In this document: positions 33,422 to 45,188 of the stretch, in pieces
How positions within the stretch are numbered: the first letter of the stretch is position 1
Layout of the letters: each line of letters begins with the position of its first letter
From: Apiosordaria backusii
Taxonomy: Eukaryota > Ascomycota > Sordariomycetes > Sordariales > Lasiosphaeriaceae
Assembly: GCA_030549205.1 (NCBI GenBank)
Contig: JAUKTV010000006.1
Coordinates: 700,501-764,500 of the forward strand
Reading direction: 5' to 3'
Length of the DNA stretch: 64,000 nt
Made by a program: the position numbers and the translations under genes
The notes under the pieces: model-generated
What the model was told of the DNA's origin: nothing
The model's database searches: none
What the model saw: the letters and a program-made list of their open reading frames with translations, nothing else

Positions 33422-34647
33422 GGTATCGGGTTGGCGCCAAGGAGATTGATCAATGTGTGTGTGTGTGTCGACAAATTTGAGGGAGGAGGTTTAAAGTCGA
33501 TTGAAGTGACGAATCTTGTGTGCTGTTCTTTTTGCTGGAAGCTTCTGACGTGTGAGATGCATGATGTTGATTGGGCGAGTTAAAAGGCAGCAGTGTTTGT
33601 TGGCACGCCCTGGACAAAAAAAACTGGCACCGCTACCTGCACAGCCTACCACATAGACTACCTACTAGATACAGGCGTTCCAATTGCATTTAAAGGCCCA
33701 TTACACCATTTTAAGGCCTGTCGACTATCTTTAAAGGCCTACTGACTATCTTTAAAGATCTACCGATTATCTTTAAAGGTCTACCGACTATCTTTCGAGG
33801 CCTAACGGCTATCTTGTGTGGTCTGTCAGCTGTGTTTTGATGCATGTTGAACACTTGCAGTTCCGGTTGTTTTGTCCACAGCGTGGTTGGGTCGTTGGCT
33901 CGATTTGGCCTTGGTGCCTGGATGTGGGGACACAGCAACATTTTGGGACACCTTTCAAGGGCAAGAGGATTACCATATTCAAATCTACAGAAACCAAAAA
34001 CTACGGTAGTGAGACACAGCCGTTGAGGATGACGAGATAGTTCAATGATAACGAATTGCGCAATTGCAGAGGGCAATGACATACGGCTTTAACAATGTCT
34101 GGTATTTGGTTGGCTTGTACAGTACAACATGAGTTTTGACAAGGTACCTTATAAAGGTTGTGGTCATTATGAATCATTTTGGCTCACCCTCATTTCCAAG
34201 CAGTGGTGAATCAACATGATTCATTGTGAGCCTTACCATGTAGAAAATGAAAATAAGGGAAAACAACATCCATGTGAGATACAGAGGGAGTAAGATAAAT
34301 ACCTGAGGCTATAGTTTTAGTAAAATTGTAGATGCCATCATGCTAGGCTTCATGGGCAATCATCGGCACGACTCGGAGTTGTGCAGTGACATTACTAAGC
34401 CCACGACAGGTAAGAATCCCCTTTCTCAGGCTATATGCATGCCAAGTGCAACATGATGACAATCATACTCGTTCCCTATTCCGAAAGTGAACAATTATTC
34501 CGTGTGGAAGCGAACCCAAGTCATGAGCCGACATCGTCTGAATGCAAACACTCCGAACCCCAGAAGTGAAACACTTTTCCAATTATTAGTACAGTCATTT
34601 GCTGACATTTAAAATCTATCCACATTCCCTTAGAAAACGCCGCAAAT
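33422..34647. other. Intergenic with a 21-bp tandem repeat
   Basis: No supported gene. Contains a TG microsatellite near 33452-33468 and a seven-unit minisatellite (listed separately). The 34.1-34.6 kb part is AT-richer and featureless. Confidence 0.55.
33692..33838. repeat. Degenerate 21-bp tandem repeat, seven units
   Basis: Units start at 33692, 33713, 33734, 33755, 33776, 33797 and 33818, with core AAGGCCTACTGACTATCTTT; the inner four are closest to each other. On the minus strand a frame runs through them without stop as a seven-residue repeat of RPLKIV type, but the frame has no convincing ATG context or domain upstream, so I list it as DNA repeat. Confidence 0.75.
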
Positions 34648-35976
34648 TCATGGGCTGCCCTCTTTTGTCCTCACGGTGACAGTGACGGCAATCACCTCCT
34701 TTTCCTTCAGGTTCGGGTCAGAGCCCCCAATTTCCGTCCTTTCGACTTCTGTTGGCCTCAGTTCTTCCTGGCTGCCTGTACCACTCGTATTGTAGCACAT
34801 GGCGCTATACCCCGATATTCCCGGCTGCAGCTTTAACCCCCCTTCCTCGAGCGGGATGCCTCGCAGATGTACCGCGCACGACGAGAAGGTCTCTGTTCTT
34901 CTGGTGAAAGACTTCTTGACCGAGATCTCTCCCGCCGTCATTTTGTAAGCACCGTGGCTGAGGGGAAGGGTTGGTCGGGTGGTGATTCCCAGTCTATAGC
35001 CGATCGACTTTGCCAGGGGCTGTAGCGTGGCCAGGCAGCCGGCTGTGATGGCGAGGCATTGTTCGACGGTAGACCAAATGGCAATATCGGTGGTATCATA
35101 AAGGAAATCCTCGCTAGCAATGCGGTGCATGTATGGGAGACGGACAACGACGGCGGCGCTGGCTCTGTTTTTGTCGTGTTAGTCAAAACAAGGACACACA
35201 ATAGACACCAGATAGACGGCGAAAATAAGAAAAACATACAAACATCCTAGTCCCATAAGCGTAATCAACGCAGCTTTTGTTCGTGTCTTCATGTTCAAGT
35301 GGGACACAATCCAAGCTGGCAAGAGAGCAAAAGTAAAATCTGACACGATGCTCATGGCGCTAAAGAGGTAGGCCAAGCCGATGATGACCTGCATGTCGAT
35401 GCAAGTCCCGCTGCCTGGATCGGTGTGCTTGGTCCAAAAATAATACACGGGGTGACACTGAAAGAGTGAGACGACAAAGAAGACGCCGCAACTGGCAACG
35501 GTGATGATGGCGGCAAAGTAGATGATCCAGCGGTGGACCTTGTGAATGGTGACGCGCAGGAGGAAGTGGGCGATGGAGAGCTTGGAGAGGATCATGGTTG
35601 CTGAGAAGGCTAGATAGCAACACCACCACCACTGAGTGTGTCAGTTTTGTTGCTTGGATCATCGTGATAGGCGGCATGAACTTACCTTCTTGGCAGTCGC
35701 ATTGTTTTCCGGGCTGAGATCCTCAATATGCTGTCCAGTGCCGTAGGTGACGCCGGCCATGGAAAAGGAGCAGTACGCAGCAAAGGTGGCCATTGCCGCG
35801 GCCATCAGCCAGTCGTCAATGCCAAAGGCCCTGACGAGATGTATTCGTACATAGCCTCGTAGAAGCGTGGCGACGAGGGCGAGTCCCAGGGCGGCGGCAT
35901 CAATGGCGAGCAGCTGTGGCCCGCGATCTGTAATCGTGAAGGGCCTGATTGTGTGGTCCATGGCTCTCGACTCCAT
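34648..35976 (-). CDS. Pth11-like/rhodopsin-domain integral membrane protein (putative GPCR)
   Basis: Exons 35976-35686, 35631-35240 and 35164-34648 (introns 54 and 75 nt, both with CTGAC or CTAAC branches); 399 residues. A hydrophobic map shows about seven helices from residue 20 to 285: LLAIDAAALGLALVATLL, DDWLMAAAMATFAAYCSF, WWWCCYLAFSATMILSKLS, WIIYFAAIITVASCGVFFVV, MQVIIGLAYLFSAMSIVSDF, ALITLMGLGCLASAAVVV and the segment near VEQCLAITAGCLATLQP. The RxxxVRAFGIDDW loop, the LFQCHPVYYFW segment with its Cys and a second extracellular Cys are family hallmarks. No CFEM domain precedes it. A roughly 110-residue cytoplasmic Ser/Thr/Glu-rich tail ends the protein. Family members sense surface or nutrient cues; the ligand is unknown. 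An alternative start is the ATG at 35961. Confidence 0.88.
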
Positions 35977-37815
35977 TCGTACTCCCGTGTGTGAGGTGGT
36001 CGTCACGGCCTAGTAGCTGTGGAATGCCAGTGCTGACATTTGGCCGAGTTGCTGTGATTGTGAGGCCAATGTGTTCGGCTACCAGGAGGTAGAAAAACAA
36101 CAAAGTCGGCCCCAAGAAAAGGGGAAAGAAAGCAGAAAAGAAGTGAAAATAGGGGGAAGTGGAAGCGAAGGTGCATTTCACCATCCCATCTTTCTAATCT
36201 TGCAGGGACTCTTGGGATGGAACCATGGGTCGCATAAATAGTGTAGATATTTCGTCCGATCTGCATCCAAGCGTGCATAGACGGCGAATGATATCGTGGC
36301 ATTAATGCAGGCAGAATATTAACCGGCCAGGATGCAGGCAAACCATAACCGATCGGATCGCGTGTCGACGTTGCATTTTCCTTTGACTTGTTGAGCTTTC
36401 AGATGTGAAAACGAAACAACCGGAAATTCGGTACCATCTGGTGCGGGGGGGGACCGGCCTTCTGTTGGCAGCTAGCGTCAGTTGCAGATGAATGAGGACT
36501 TCCAGGTTGGCCCAGCCAGCAACATGGGGCAGGTGTACATAACGGTTCCTCGCTTGTGGTCCTTGGCAACGGTGGCATTGGTCGGTAGGGCTGCCGGGGG
36601 TAGCGCATCTGGATGGCTCGGCCGAGATGGTGAAGCTCTTGATGCGATTGGATTTATCATCCAAGTGATTTGGCCTGGAGAGAAGCAGTGATTTTAGTTG
36701 ATGATAGCATTAAGTAGCATGTGAATGAGAGGGTATCATTTATTGAGAACTCAGCGAAGTGAGAGTTGCAGTCACAATATCCAAGGCCGAAAAGAAACCT
36801 TCCAGATGCGGGGTCGGCCGGGATGTCCGGGCGGAGGCGGGGCTTGGCGTCCGGGAATGGCCCGAATCTGGAGTCCACCTCGGGGACCCGCCCTGTCTCG
36901 TCATGGAGGGGTGTTGACAAGTTGAAGGGGGAGATCGACAGAAACACGAATTGGCGGTGATGTTTCAAGGCAGTTGATCGGCAGTCGATGGCAGCTTCCG
37001 GGGTCTGTCTGTGCACGTGCCTGCTTTCCAGGTTGTCAGTGCTGACCGCCAATAAGCGACAGTAGCTGGTTTAATCAGGAAGGAGCAATTGCCTTGGGTG
37101 TCATCCACCTTGAATGTCTTCTTCCTCCCTGGTAATGCGGAAGTTGCTGGCGGAAGTTGCTGGCGCACGTGGGTACAGAAATAGGGTAGTCTCAGTGGCT
37201 CAGACCATCTCTTCAAGACCTCGGCTAGGCCGCACAGGCCACTTGCATGTATAAGTGGGTCCCCCAGATGCATCTTTCAGTTGTCGCTGTTGTGTGGTGT
37301 GGGCTTCTGATTGGCCGGCTGGGGGGTGCCAGGGTGTGGGTGCGGGGGTGGAGCCCAGGGTACATGCGACGCACTGGTCTGAGCTACTGAGACTAGTGGT
37401 AGCTATTAAGCGAGCAATTGGGAGCGGAAAATGCCGACATGTGGCGGAAGTTGCTGGCAGACTTTGCTGTCCCCGGGCCGGCAAAACTGCTGTCAGCCGA
37501 TTGCTGTTACGCAGCTCCACGCGCAACTGCCGTCACCCAATCTGCCTGCTGCCACCCGACGGGAGTCCCTGCCGAGTCCCTGTCAGCCAATTGCTGATTG
37601 CTGTCACAGCTGTCAGTGAAGCGCAGCCAGCAATTGCCGTGCCGCCTGGCGCTCGCTCGCGCAGAATGCAACCTGATCCATGTTAGGGAAGCTTATTTTT
37701 TGCCTGCAAAAATTGCTCTCCCGACTGCCCCTCTTAACGCCACGCTGTATGCAACTTTGAAATGCTTTGCAACTTTCTGATTAGTATTAATGTCTCATGC
37801 ACGCTAAACAACACC
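35977..37815. other. Intergenic, 1.8 kb, low-complexity patches
   Basis: No gene supported. Short GC-rich words recur: GGCGGAAGTTGCTGGC-type sequence at about 37140-37168 (twice in tandem) and 37441-37458, and GTCAGCCAATTGCTG-like words at about 37493-37620. They give long spurious frames but no protein similarity. They may be the worn remains of a small repeat. Confidence 0.45.
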
Positions 37816-40782
37816 TTATACTTCCTCTCTCTCAGTACTCGATTCGGTATCGTCCTCGTCATCGTCGGGTCCCGGCACCCAGTTGGGGTCGTCGTCTTGA
37901 CTATTCCTTTTCCTCCTCTTCTTCTTTTTCTTCTTTTTGTCACCCGCGCCGTACGCCGGTGCAGCCGACTCTTTGTCTGGCTGAGGACGAGTGCCCTGTT
38001 GGCTCCCTTCTGGTCTTTGTGATCTGTGGGTGACTCTTGGTGGTTCTTGAGGTTTGGTTGGAGTTGATGGCTCCTGCGGGTTGCTTGTCGCCGTTGATAA
38101 CTCTGCGGGTTTGCGACCCAGTCGCCAAGTGGGGTCTTTCCTGAAGTCGTCGTGTTCTGACGAGGACTGGGACATCCATTCCTCCTTGTCATCCGTGTCA
38201 ATAACTACAACACCACGCTGGTTGCTTTCCTTGGGCTTTTCTTTCTCCCTCAGTTCATCCTGTTTGTTTCTTTTCCCCGTCGCCTTACTTGGAGTCTCAC
38301 CAGTCCCAGTCTGCTTGGCTTTCGGGTCTGCCCCTTGTTTCTCCTCACGATCTTTCCTCTTCTCTCCAGCTTTGGTTACGGATGACCAAACAGCGGCATG
38401 CGTCTCATCAGAATTTCCAACTATCCACGCCTTCTCCAGCACTACCTTCTTCCCATCCACCACCAGCGTCAGCGCCCCAAACGGCACACAAACAATTGCC
38501 CTCCTTCCTGGCAATCGCTCCCTGTCTAAAAGATGAGCCCACTCTAACAAGGGAAGAGCGTTGGTCAACTCGTCAAAGCCTTGCTCCCCCCACTTCCTGC
38601 GCCCAGCTTGATCCCCCCAGACCCCCGGCACCTCGACCTTCAACTGCTTCTCAGGCACCTGCCGGAACATCATTTTCAACAGCGCAGCATCGTGACATAT
38701 ACCCCAGATCTGCTGCCGAACGATCTGTTCATTCCGGGAGAACTCAAACTGAATCACCGGGCTCAGCGTCCGAAAGATCCTCTCCCCAACCGGCGCGATG
38801 GCTCGAGCCAGGGTTCGAAGGGGACTCGGGCTTGGGGACCTTGACGTAACATGAGGGGTCAATCTTGGGGCATTCACTACAGGGAAAGCACGAAATGCCT
38901 TTGTTAGCACCTTTTATCCCCAATCAAAAAGAACCAAGACAGACAAACAAGGACTAAACATGACATAGAAAATGGAGGACAACCCACCACGAGCCAACCC
39001 CATTTCCGCCTCCAACGTCCTCCAACCCTTTTCCGTCTGTGGCAATGGATCAATGCCAAAGCTCTCCACCCCTGGCCGGAGAATCTGCCGCCAGAGGTAC
39101 ACAAAGATAAGCTCGCAAATCCGGTGGGATCTCTGATCGCGGGTGAGCCTGTCCCAGAGCTGCGGATCGCAAAACGGCTGCTCTCCCGATGTCTTTTGCA
39201 TGTCTGTCTCAAACGACATGGGCCTGTCAAGCTGGAAGGCAGCACTGCGGCTGAACTGCCAGAGCTTGATCCTCAGGGAGCGGAAGGCCCGGTGGACTTG
39301 CTCTTTGGCGGTGAGGAGGACTTTTCCGGTGGGGGATCGGACCTTTCGGCTTAGGGCTGTCGTTCCAGAGGGGAGTGCAATGATGCTGGTCTGTGTGGCC
39401 GTGGAGGCATAGTTTGCTGCTGTGGTGTAGTTGGCGATAGTTTGTGTGCTTGTTGAAGCAAAGCCCGGCTTTTCGGTTGGACCGCTGCGAGGCTGTATGC
39501 CTAGTAAAGCTCGAAGTTTATCCTCCAACGTCGTAGGAGGGGCAGCATTTCCGGTTTGGCTAATGGCAAGTTGTGTGGTGTCGGCCAAGTTGTTTGGATG
39601 TACCGTCGTCTCACTGCTGCCCTGTGGTAAACCGGCGGTTGGAGGTTTGGTTGCATCGGTTTTGTCTTTGTCTTGTGTCTTTGCCCCATCGAGCAAGTGA
39701 TCTATGATTCGCTGCTGTTGCTTTTTGTGCTCGTCACAGGCGGCGATCTGTGCTTCTAGTCCTGCGATTTTCGCGCGGTAGTACCGCGTATAGTGTGACG
39801 CCGGTGGGTTCCCGGGTGTTGTCGTTCTCGCCGGTGTTGTTGGTCCAGGTTGTGGTGTGCCGGGAGATCCACCTGAGACAGGTGGAGGTGCTGGAGCAGG
39901 TGCTGGGGGAGGCTGGCGTCTCTTGAATTCCAAGATTTGATGAACAAGTCGCTCATGAGTTTCTTTCATGGATGCGATTTCTTTTCTCAGTGCCTCTAGC
40001 ACCAAGTGCGTTGGTGGTTCAGTCTTGGGTGTTGTACTAGAAGACCCCTCAAAGTTTGTCGGGTCTGACCACGTCTGGCGAGGGGGAGTCCTAGGTTCCC
40101 GTCCCGGAATTCCTTGGTTCGGCACTTTTGTCGATGCCGTTGCTGCCGAAGGGATAGTGGAAGTGTCTGGCCTTCCTGGTGATGTCGCTTTGCCTGATGC
40201 TGTGCCCGTTACCAGCGTCGTGTCAGCTTCAGGTATCGGTACCTTTCGCGCCGACTTCAACCACCTGTCGAGTATCTCGGAAGAAGTCATTCTACCGCCA
40301 GCCGCATCCTCGGCGTTTTCATGCAACTTTTTAACCACATCATCAAGCGTGGTTTCCATCCTGTTGACGTCGCCTACCAAGTTCCTTGCCCAACCCGGCA
40401 CAAAGTATGTTTCGTCATCGCGCAGATAGCCAGGCGTTTTATTCCGGGCAGCATATGCAGTATCATCTCTTGGCGAAGACAGGACCTTAAGGAAAGGATT
40501 GGTTGAACGTCTCCAAGGGCTGAAGCTTGAACTGATCCCAGACCTCGCCGGCTTCGAGATTCGAAGCTGATGCTTGGAAGAATAGGGGGTCACGGTTGAA
40601 GGCTGAGGGAGCCACCGCCATCGTGTCCACCCCCAGTGTGTTTTGGAAAGCTCGTCAGGAGTTAAACCCCATCTGTCCGCCGAAAGACCATGTCGAGTCG
40701 TGCGGCGATTCCCGTGGATGTCTGGAGATCGACCATATCCCGGACGGGGAGGGTGGTGGGCGAAGCTTAGCCGCTCCATCAT
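37816..40782 (-). CDS. Large low-complexity protein with coiled coils, unknown function
   Basis: Exons 40782-38988 and 38876-37816 (intron 111 nt, donor GTGGGT, GCTAAC branch, TGTAG acceptor); 951 residues. Residues 1-160 are basic and aromatic with a segment GYLRDDETYFVPGWARNLVG. A Ser/Thr/Pro-rich region carries two short coiled coils: HLVLEALRKEIASMKETHER, and AKIAGLEAQIAACDEHKKQQ at about 365-385. About residues 500-720 are well ordered and probably the functional core (VYLWRQILRPGVESFGIDPL, IWGICHDAALLKMMFRQVPE), and the intron falls inside this core. The C-terminal 200 residues are charged and disordered, with a KKKKKKRRKR nuclear-type basic run and a Glu/Asp-rich end. No family recognised. 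Nuclear localisation is inference. Confidence 0.75.
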
Positions 40783-41166
40783 CGAAATGCGAAGACAAAT
40801 GCGGGAATGAAGTCTGTGTCATGAGCACGAGAGTGTAGGGAGCCGAGTTGAAGCTTTCCAGAGCTTCATGCAGGGATGCCCTGAGAGATCACAAGCTGTA
40901 AACGCCCTTTCTGGACAAAAGATGTTTACTGATGTTGGCATCCCACTCTGATTAAGTTTTCATGTCGGTCGAGTCGATTACGAAGTGTCGGTGTTGACAT
41001 GTGGATGGAGACAAAGAAAAGTACCCCCTGTCAGTGGCCGGACTTGGAACTCGCGTACCAGGTATTAGTATTTACCCTGAGTCGGAACACAAAGAAACAT
41101 TGGTTGCATTGTTGATGCTAATGGTCCCTTGTATTCCAGATCATGTTATTTTCCATACCAACGAGG
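40783..41166. other. Intergenic, no gene seen
   Basis: Promoter of the large low-complexity gene; nothing else recognised. Confidence 0.6.
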
Positions 41167-41565
41167 TTAACTCCTCAGTATCCCCAATAAAAAGCTATTG
41201 ATATCTTTATACTGTGAAGTATGATTGTAAATGGGAGTAACAGACACCGTAAGGCCAGGTAGGAAGCTTCGAAGCTGCGGTTCGGAGATGGCGATTGCTT
41301 TGCGGTGTCTTTCACGCCTAGACAAGGTGTATTGGATATTCCAGTCGGCAAGGTAGGTTCTTTCGACATATTCTCTATATGGCCTAGACTCGGAAACGAA
41401 GAGTCGCAAGTTAGGGGTGGTGCGGGCACGAAAAGGCATGTTAGCCATGCCGATGTCATGTAAAAGAAAGAAATTCCATCCCGTAGCCGGAATACCTACC
41501 CATCCACCAAAATTGTCATCGATGACATACATCCTGCCTTGCGCCTGGACTTGTTGCGTTGCCAT
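41167..41565 (-). CDS. Possible small hypothetical protein
   Basis: Frame of 132 residues from ATG 41565 (MATQQVQAQGRMYVIDDNFG); an eight-codon upstream extension starts with TTG. The sequence has ordinary globular character (GGWVGIPATGWNFFLLHDIG, YLADWNIQYTLSRRERHRKA) with no signal peptide or membrane helix. No family recognised. It could also be the surviving exon of a larger broken gene, as no partner exon was found. The flanking gaps are ordinary. Confidence 0.45.
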   Translation of the reverse strand: MATQQVQAQGRMYVIDDNFGGWVGIPATGWNFFLLHDIGMANMPFRARTTPNLRLFVSESRPYREYVERTYLADWNIQYTLSRRERHRKAIAISEPQLRSFLPGLTVSVTPIYNHTSQYKDINSFLLGILRS

Positions 41566-42117
41566 TTCGCTACTCTGCTCTTCTGACAATGCGAGGAAGT
41601 TTTTATCCTTGAGTCAGCGGATGTTGTCAGGTTGAAGCCGGCCTAAGTTAAGGATCGAATAATGAAACGTGTCCAAATATTATGTGCTAGTGATATCCTA
41701 GTCTTTCATTGATGCTACTAAATCCCGATAATCGGGACAACAAATGCAAATAAACTGAACGGATCTCAAGGGGGCGCTATTCCAGGTTCTGCCATGCAAT
41801 TGACCTAGGTAACACTTTGACCAGTGAGTGCAGAGTCAAGAAGGGTTCTTGGGTGCTCTGAAATGTTTCTCCTTATTTCGAAGATCAGTAGCTATATTGA
41901 TTTTATGCAGTAAAGGACCAGCTGTGCTCCAGGGAGTGGCTCACAGCATTGTTAACCCTCTAAAGGTGTTCTGACTGCATTCACTTCACGCTCCGCCTTA
42001 TTTCTGCGCCGACATGTCTGCCACAATATTTAGGGCGGCAGAATCCATGCTGTTTTTCTTTCAGCGCAGACTCAATCTTTCACTATCTGCAGCAGGTAGC
42101 CCAGCAGCGCTTTGGAA
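41566..42117. other. Intergenic, no gene seen
   Basis: An ATG-starting frame at 42014 overlaps the next gene in a different frame and does not connect to its second exon. Otherwise nothing recognised. Confidence 0.55.
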
Positions 42118-42925
42118 ATGGTACAAAACCTTGATGCCGTGGCTGAAAGCCAGAATGCAGCAGGTCAAAGGGACTCAGACCCGATCAAGGTACGCCATCC
42201 TTTTCTATTTTGGATTTGCCATCTTTCTTGTCTAATGCCCCTTGCATTCCCAGGTCCCCGATGATGATGAGGTGTCAGACCGTTCCGACTCAGCATCCTT
42301 GGAAGACTTCTCCGATGAAGACGATGTCATTGCCACAACAGATCCGCTCCATGACAACACTACTCGAGTTCGGTATAATGATCATAACCTCTATAGCGAC
42401 TGTTTCATTGACAGACTCGACTTCTTTGAGGAGCAACTAGAGGTCCCGCTTAAGAAATACTACAGCTTCCACAAGGGCCGGGACATCTCACCCGACAAGC
42501 TCAGAAAGTTCCGCAACCAGTGCCGTCAACAACAAGCCAATGCCCTCCGTCGCATCAAAACCTGGAAGCAAAACGGCCGCGTCGGGCATGAACCCTTGCC
42601 GACTCAAACCGATTCACCTTCCAAGTACGGCATCTTTTTCGACTCGGATACAGAGAATGAACTTGACCACGAGTCCATCAAGATTATCAAGAGAAAGAAG
42701 AAGGGTGCTGGCGTTCTCAAGCGCCCGCGGCCGGCAGAGGAGGAGCAAGAGACAGAGAAGCTGGAAGAAGCCACCAACGAATGCAGCCCAAGCAAGAAAC
42801 AGAAGACGGTGCAGTGGTCGGAGTGGGTCTATACGTATCCTCCCCCCAAATACCCCGAGCGGAATACACCGGAGGACGATGATTCCGACGCGGAGGCCTC
42901 CCAGTCCGAGTCCGATGAGGAATAA
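42118..42925 (+). CDS. Acidic, probably nuclear hypothetical protein
   Basis: Exons 42118-42189 and 42254-42925 (intron 64 nt, donor GTACGC, acceptor CCAG); 247 residues. The start was chosen because only the frame opened by ATG 42118 (MVQNLDAVAESQNAAGQRDS) joins the long acidic frame of exon 2. After an Asp/Ser-rich region comes a compact helical-looking block (YNDHNLYSDCFIDRLDFFEE, then KYYSFHKGRDISPDKLRKFR), then basic clusters (KIIKRKKKGAGVLKRPRP) and a conserved-looking QWSEWVYTYPPPKYPER motif before an acidic tail. No family recognised. The acidic and basic patches suggest a nuclear or chromatin setting, which is inference. Confidence 0.68.
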
Positions 42926-43202
42926 GCAGGGAGTAGCTCTGTTTATTCAGATTTATGGAGCATAGGTACGCAGATCGATAACCTGCTGGCGATTTTGTGG
43001 GTTAGTGTTGGGATAGGGAAACCAAAGTCAGTCATAAAGATCTCATATTAGACTCATGACCATTAATAATATCATCACCTGTCATTATCACCACTTCATT
43101 GCTCGTTTGTTGTTGTTGAATAATTCACTAAACAAAGCCCAGCGTGGGACTTTTAACACGGAGCTATTGGAAGAGATTCCACCTTCTCAGCCACCAGCCA
43201 TC

Positions 43203-43887
43203 TTAGTTGCACGCACGATATCTAGGTATTCCCGGGTCAGTATAATTCACACTTTGCCTTTTGAGTCCGGACACCTAAGACTGGAGACTCACATGAATCG
43301 CAACTGTCTCGTCAGTGGGGCCCCATCCTCCTCACCCCCAAACCTTCCCTCCACATCTCTCACCCTGCTTGTCAACGCAACCCTCTCATTCAAAGTCCAC
43401 AAGGTCGAACTCCCCCACACCTTGACCACACATACTGGCTTTCTGGAACCACCACTGTCCTGGTAAACACCTGCCCCACGCTCGATCCCTCAACAGAGGC
43501 TTGCGTAGTGATACTCGCTGTTGCGTTCTCCGAACGGTATAACGTAGACAGGAGGGTGGCAGTGATCCCTTTCTCCAAGCGCTCATAACCGTGGTAAGTG
43601 TTCTCTACAAGAGTGTACTGTGTGCTGTCGTTTGGGAGCTCCATAGTGAGATTTATACCACAGTTTTGTGTTTTCGAAGTAGCGTCGTAACCGGGACCGA
43701 TGAAGGCCTGCATCTTGTCGAAACTCAAGGTCATGATCTCGCGGTCGGGAGACATCGAGGCCGACACAGACATGGAGCCGACTGGGCAACCGCGGCCGCT
43801 ATGGCTGATGCTGAATCTTGTCCCTCCTCCCAGGGATTGGGCGCTGGCAAAGAGGGGAAAGACGATGAAGGGAACTTGAAGCTTCAT
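43203..43887 (-). pseudogene. DUF4360-family secreted protein gene with a one-base frameshift
   Basis: Signal peptide MKLQVPFIVFPLFASAQS, then the family's features: GCPVGSMSVSASMSPDRE, FDKMQAFIGPG, QNCGINLTMELP and TYHGYERLEKGITATLLSTL. In the intact-looking frame reading ends early at a stop after WSRCGG. One base more in the G run (plus-strand C5 at 43412-43416) would continue into STLWTLNERVALTS. That second frame keeps a good intron (43292-43222, donor GTGAGT, CTGAC branch, CTAG acceptor) and a last exon ending in RACN, so the Cys-terminated C-terminus typical of the family is still encoded. The gene therefore decayed very recently or the assembly has a homopolymer error. DUF4360 proteins are small secreted fungal proteins of unknown function. 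Confidence 0.72.
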
Positions 43888-44351
43888 TGTGTTTGACGGC
43901 GAGTTCAAGGTTGTTTATTTGGGTGATGAAAGAACTGTGAAAGTATCTGGTGCTGCACTGTCGAAGTACACGGGCATTGAAGTCTTTTGTAGTTACCCTC
44001 TCTCGTTCACAGTGTTCCATCACAGTTGCTTGAGCCTTGTGGCGGAAATAGAACCAGGTCACTGGCAGCCCGTCGTTGCAATCCGCCACCAACAGCAGCT
44101 GGATAAATGGCCCCAAATTACAGCTAATATCCGTTCTGTAACCATGTATCCGACTTCGTCGTGGAAGGAATCGGTCACTGCAGCCCGCTGTTCCATTCGG
44201 ATTCGATCTCTATATCGATGTCTATTTTCGGTTAGGTTTCATTTTCTTCACATCTTTCCTAAGGTATGAATTGATTTCAGCCTCATGCTCGTAAAAGATG
44301 AACACGTATCGTACAACCTCCCCCTCCCGTTGCCCCTCAATTTTAACCTAC
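43888..44351. other. Intergenic, no gene seen
   Basis: Promoter of the DUF4360 gene; short open frames only. Confidence 0.6.
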
Positions 44352-45188
44352 CTACCTATCCAACCCCATCACTCTCCTCATGAACTTATTCTCCACCACT
44401 GGAAACCCCCCTTCCAAAACCTGTCCCTCACCACCTTGCAGACCCTTGAGTTCCCCGCTCCACTTCCCCATGGCCAAACCAGTCAGAAACCCGCCCAGCG
44501 GCTCAGTGGGTGACCAATTGTCCCTCATAGCAAATCCGATCACAGAATGCAGCAAGTGCCCAAACCCCGTCTTCAACACCCCCATATCTGGCATGTAGCC
44601 CGTGACCTTCTTGTCCTGCTCAATCCAGTCCACGAATCCGGGGCGGACAGTGCTTGCTTGGAACAACGGGTTCTTCTTCCTGATATCTGCCAGGGCCAGT
44701 TCTGTTTCTCCTTTGGTTTTGCCGAAAATAGGGGTGAAGAGTCCCGGCTTGAAGGTTGAGCCTTGACCGGAGACATAGACGAAGTTAAAGGGTTTGTTTG
44801 CGGTTTGGAGACCCGGTTGGAAGGCCGAGGCAAATGCGAGTGGGTAGGTTTTGGTGATAGTGACATAGTCCCTGTTTGTACGGTTAGCAAGTTAGAGGCA
44901 GAGCGGGGGCTGAAGTTGGAAGACCAACTCTTTGTTGACTTGTGTCTGGCTGATACCCAGAGCCCACACACATCCATCCGCATCTTGGATCTTGTTGAGA
45001 ACTTCGGGGTTGTACGAGGAAAAGTCCTTGTGGATGATGACGTTGACCCGGGGTTCCTTGGCGTCCTCAGCTAGTTGCACTGGTCGGCGACTGAGAATGG
45101 AAATTTTGGAGATGTCGGTTGTTTTAAGCATTGCATCGAGCACCGTGGTGCCGACCATGCCTGTGGCGCCGGTGAGGATGAGATGCAT
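44352..45188 (-). CDS. NAD(P)-binding Rossmann-fold protein (SDR-like, HTATIP2/FMP52-type)
   Basis: Exons 45188-44929 and 44871-44352 (intron 57 nt, donor GTTGGT, GCTAAC branch, ACAG acceptor); 259 residues. The N-terminal nucleotide motif is MHLILTGATGMVGTTVLDAM, followed by SILSRRP at the end of beta 2, WALGISQTQVNKEDYVTITK and NFVYVSGQGSTF around the SDR catalytic Ser region, and a STVRPGFVDW motif. The YxxxK motif is replaced by KTKGETELAL, as in extended/atypical SDRs. Length and motif order fit the HTATIP2/Fmp52-like group, whose fungal member sits at the mitochondrial outer membrane, though no membrane segment is evident here. Catalytic activity is uncertain. Confidence 0.85.

Noticed and set aside
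33711..34082. Minus frame through the 21-bp repeat as a gene
   Set aside because: No convincing start context or domain; treated as DNA repeat.
37255..37686. 143-codon plus frame
   Set aside because: Cys/Ala-rich translation of GC-rich repeated words; no domain.
42014..42235. ATG frame upstream of the acidic protein
   Set aside because: Cannot join the second exon in phase; the frame from ATG 42118 does.
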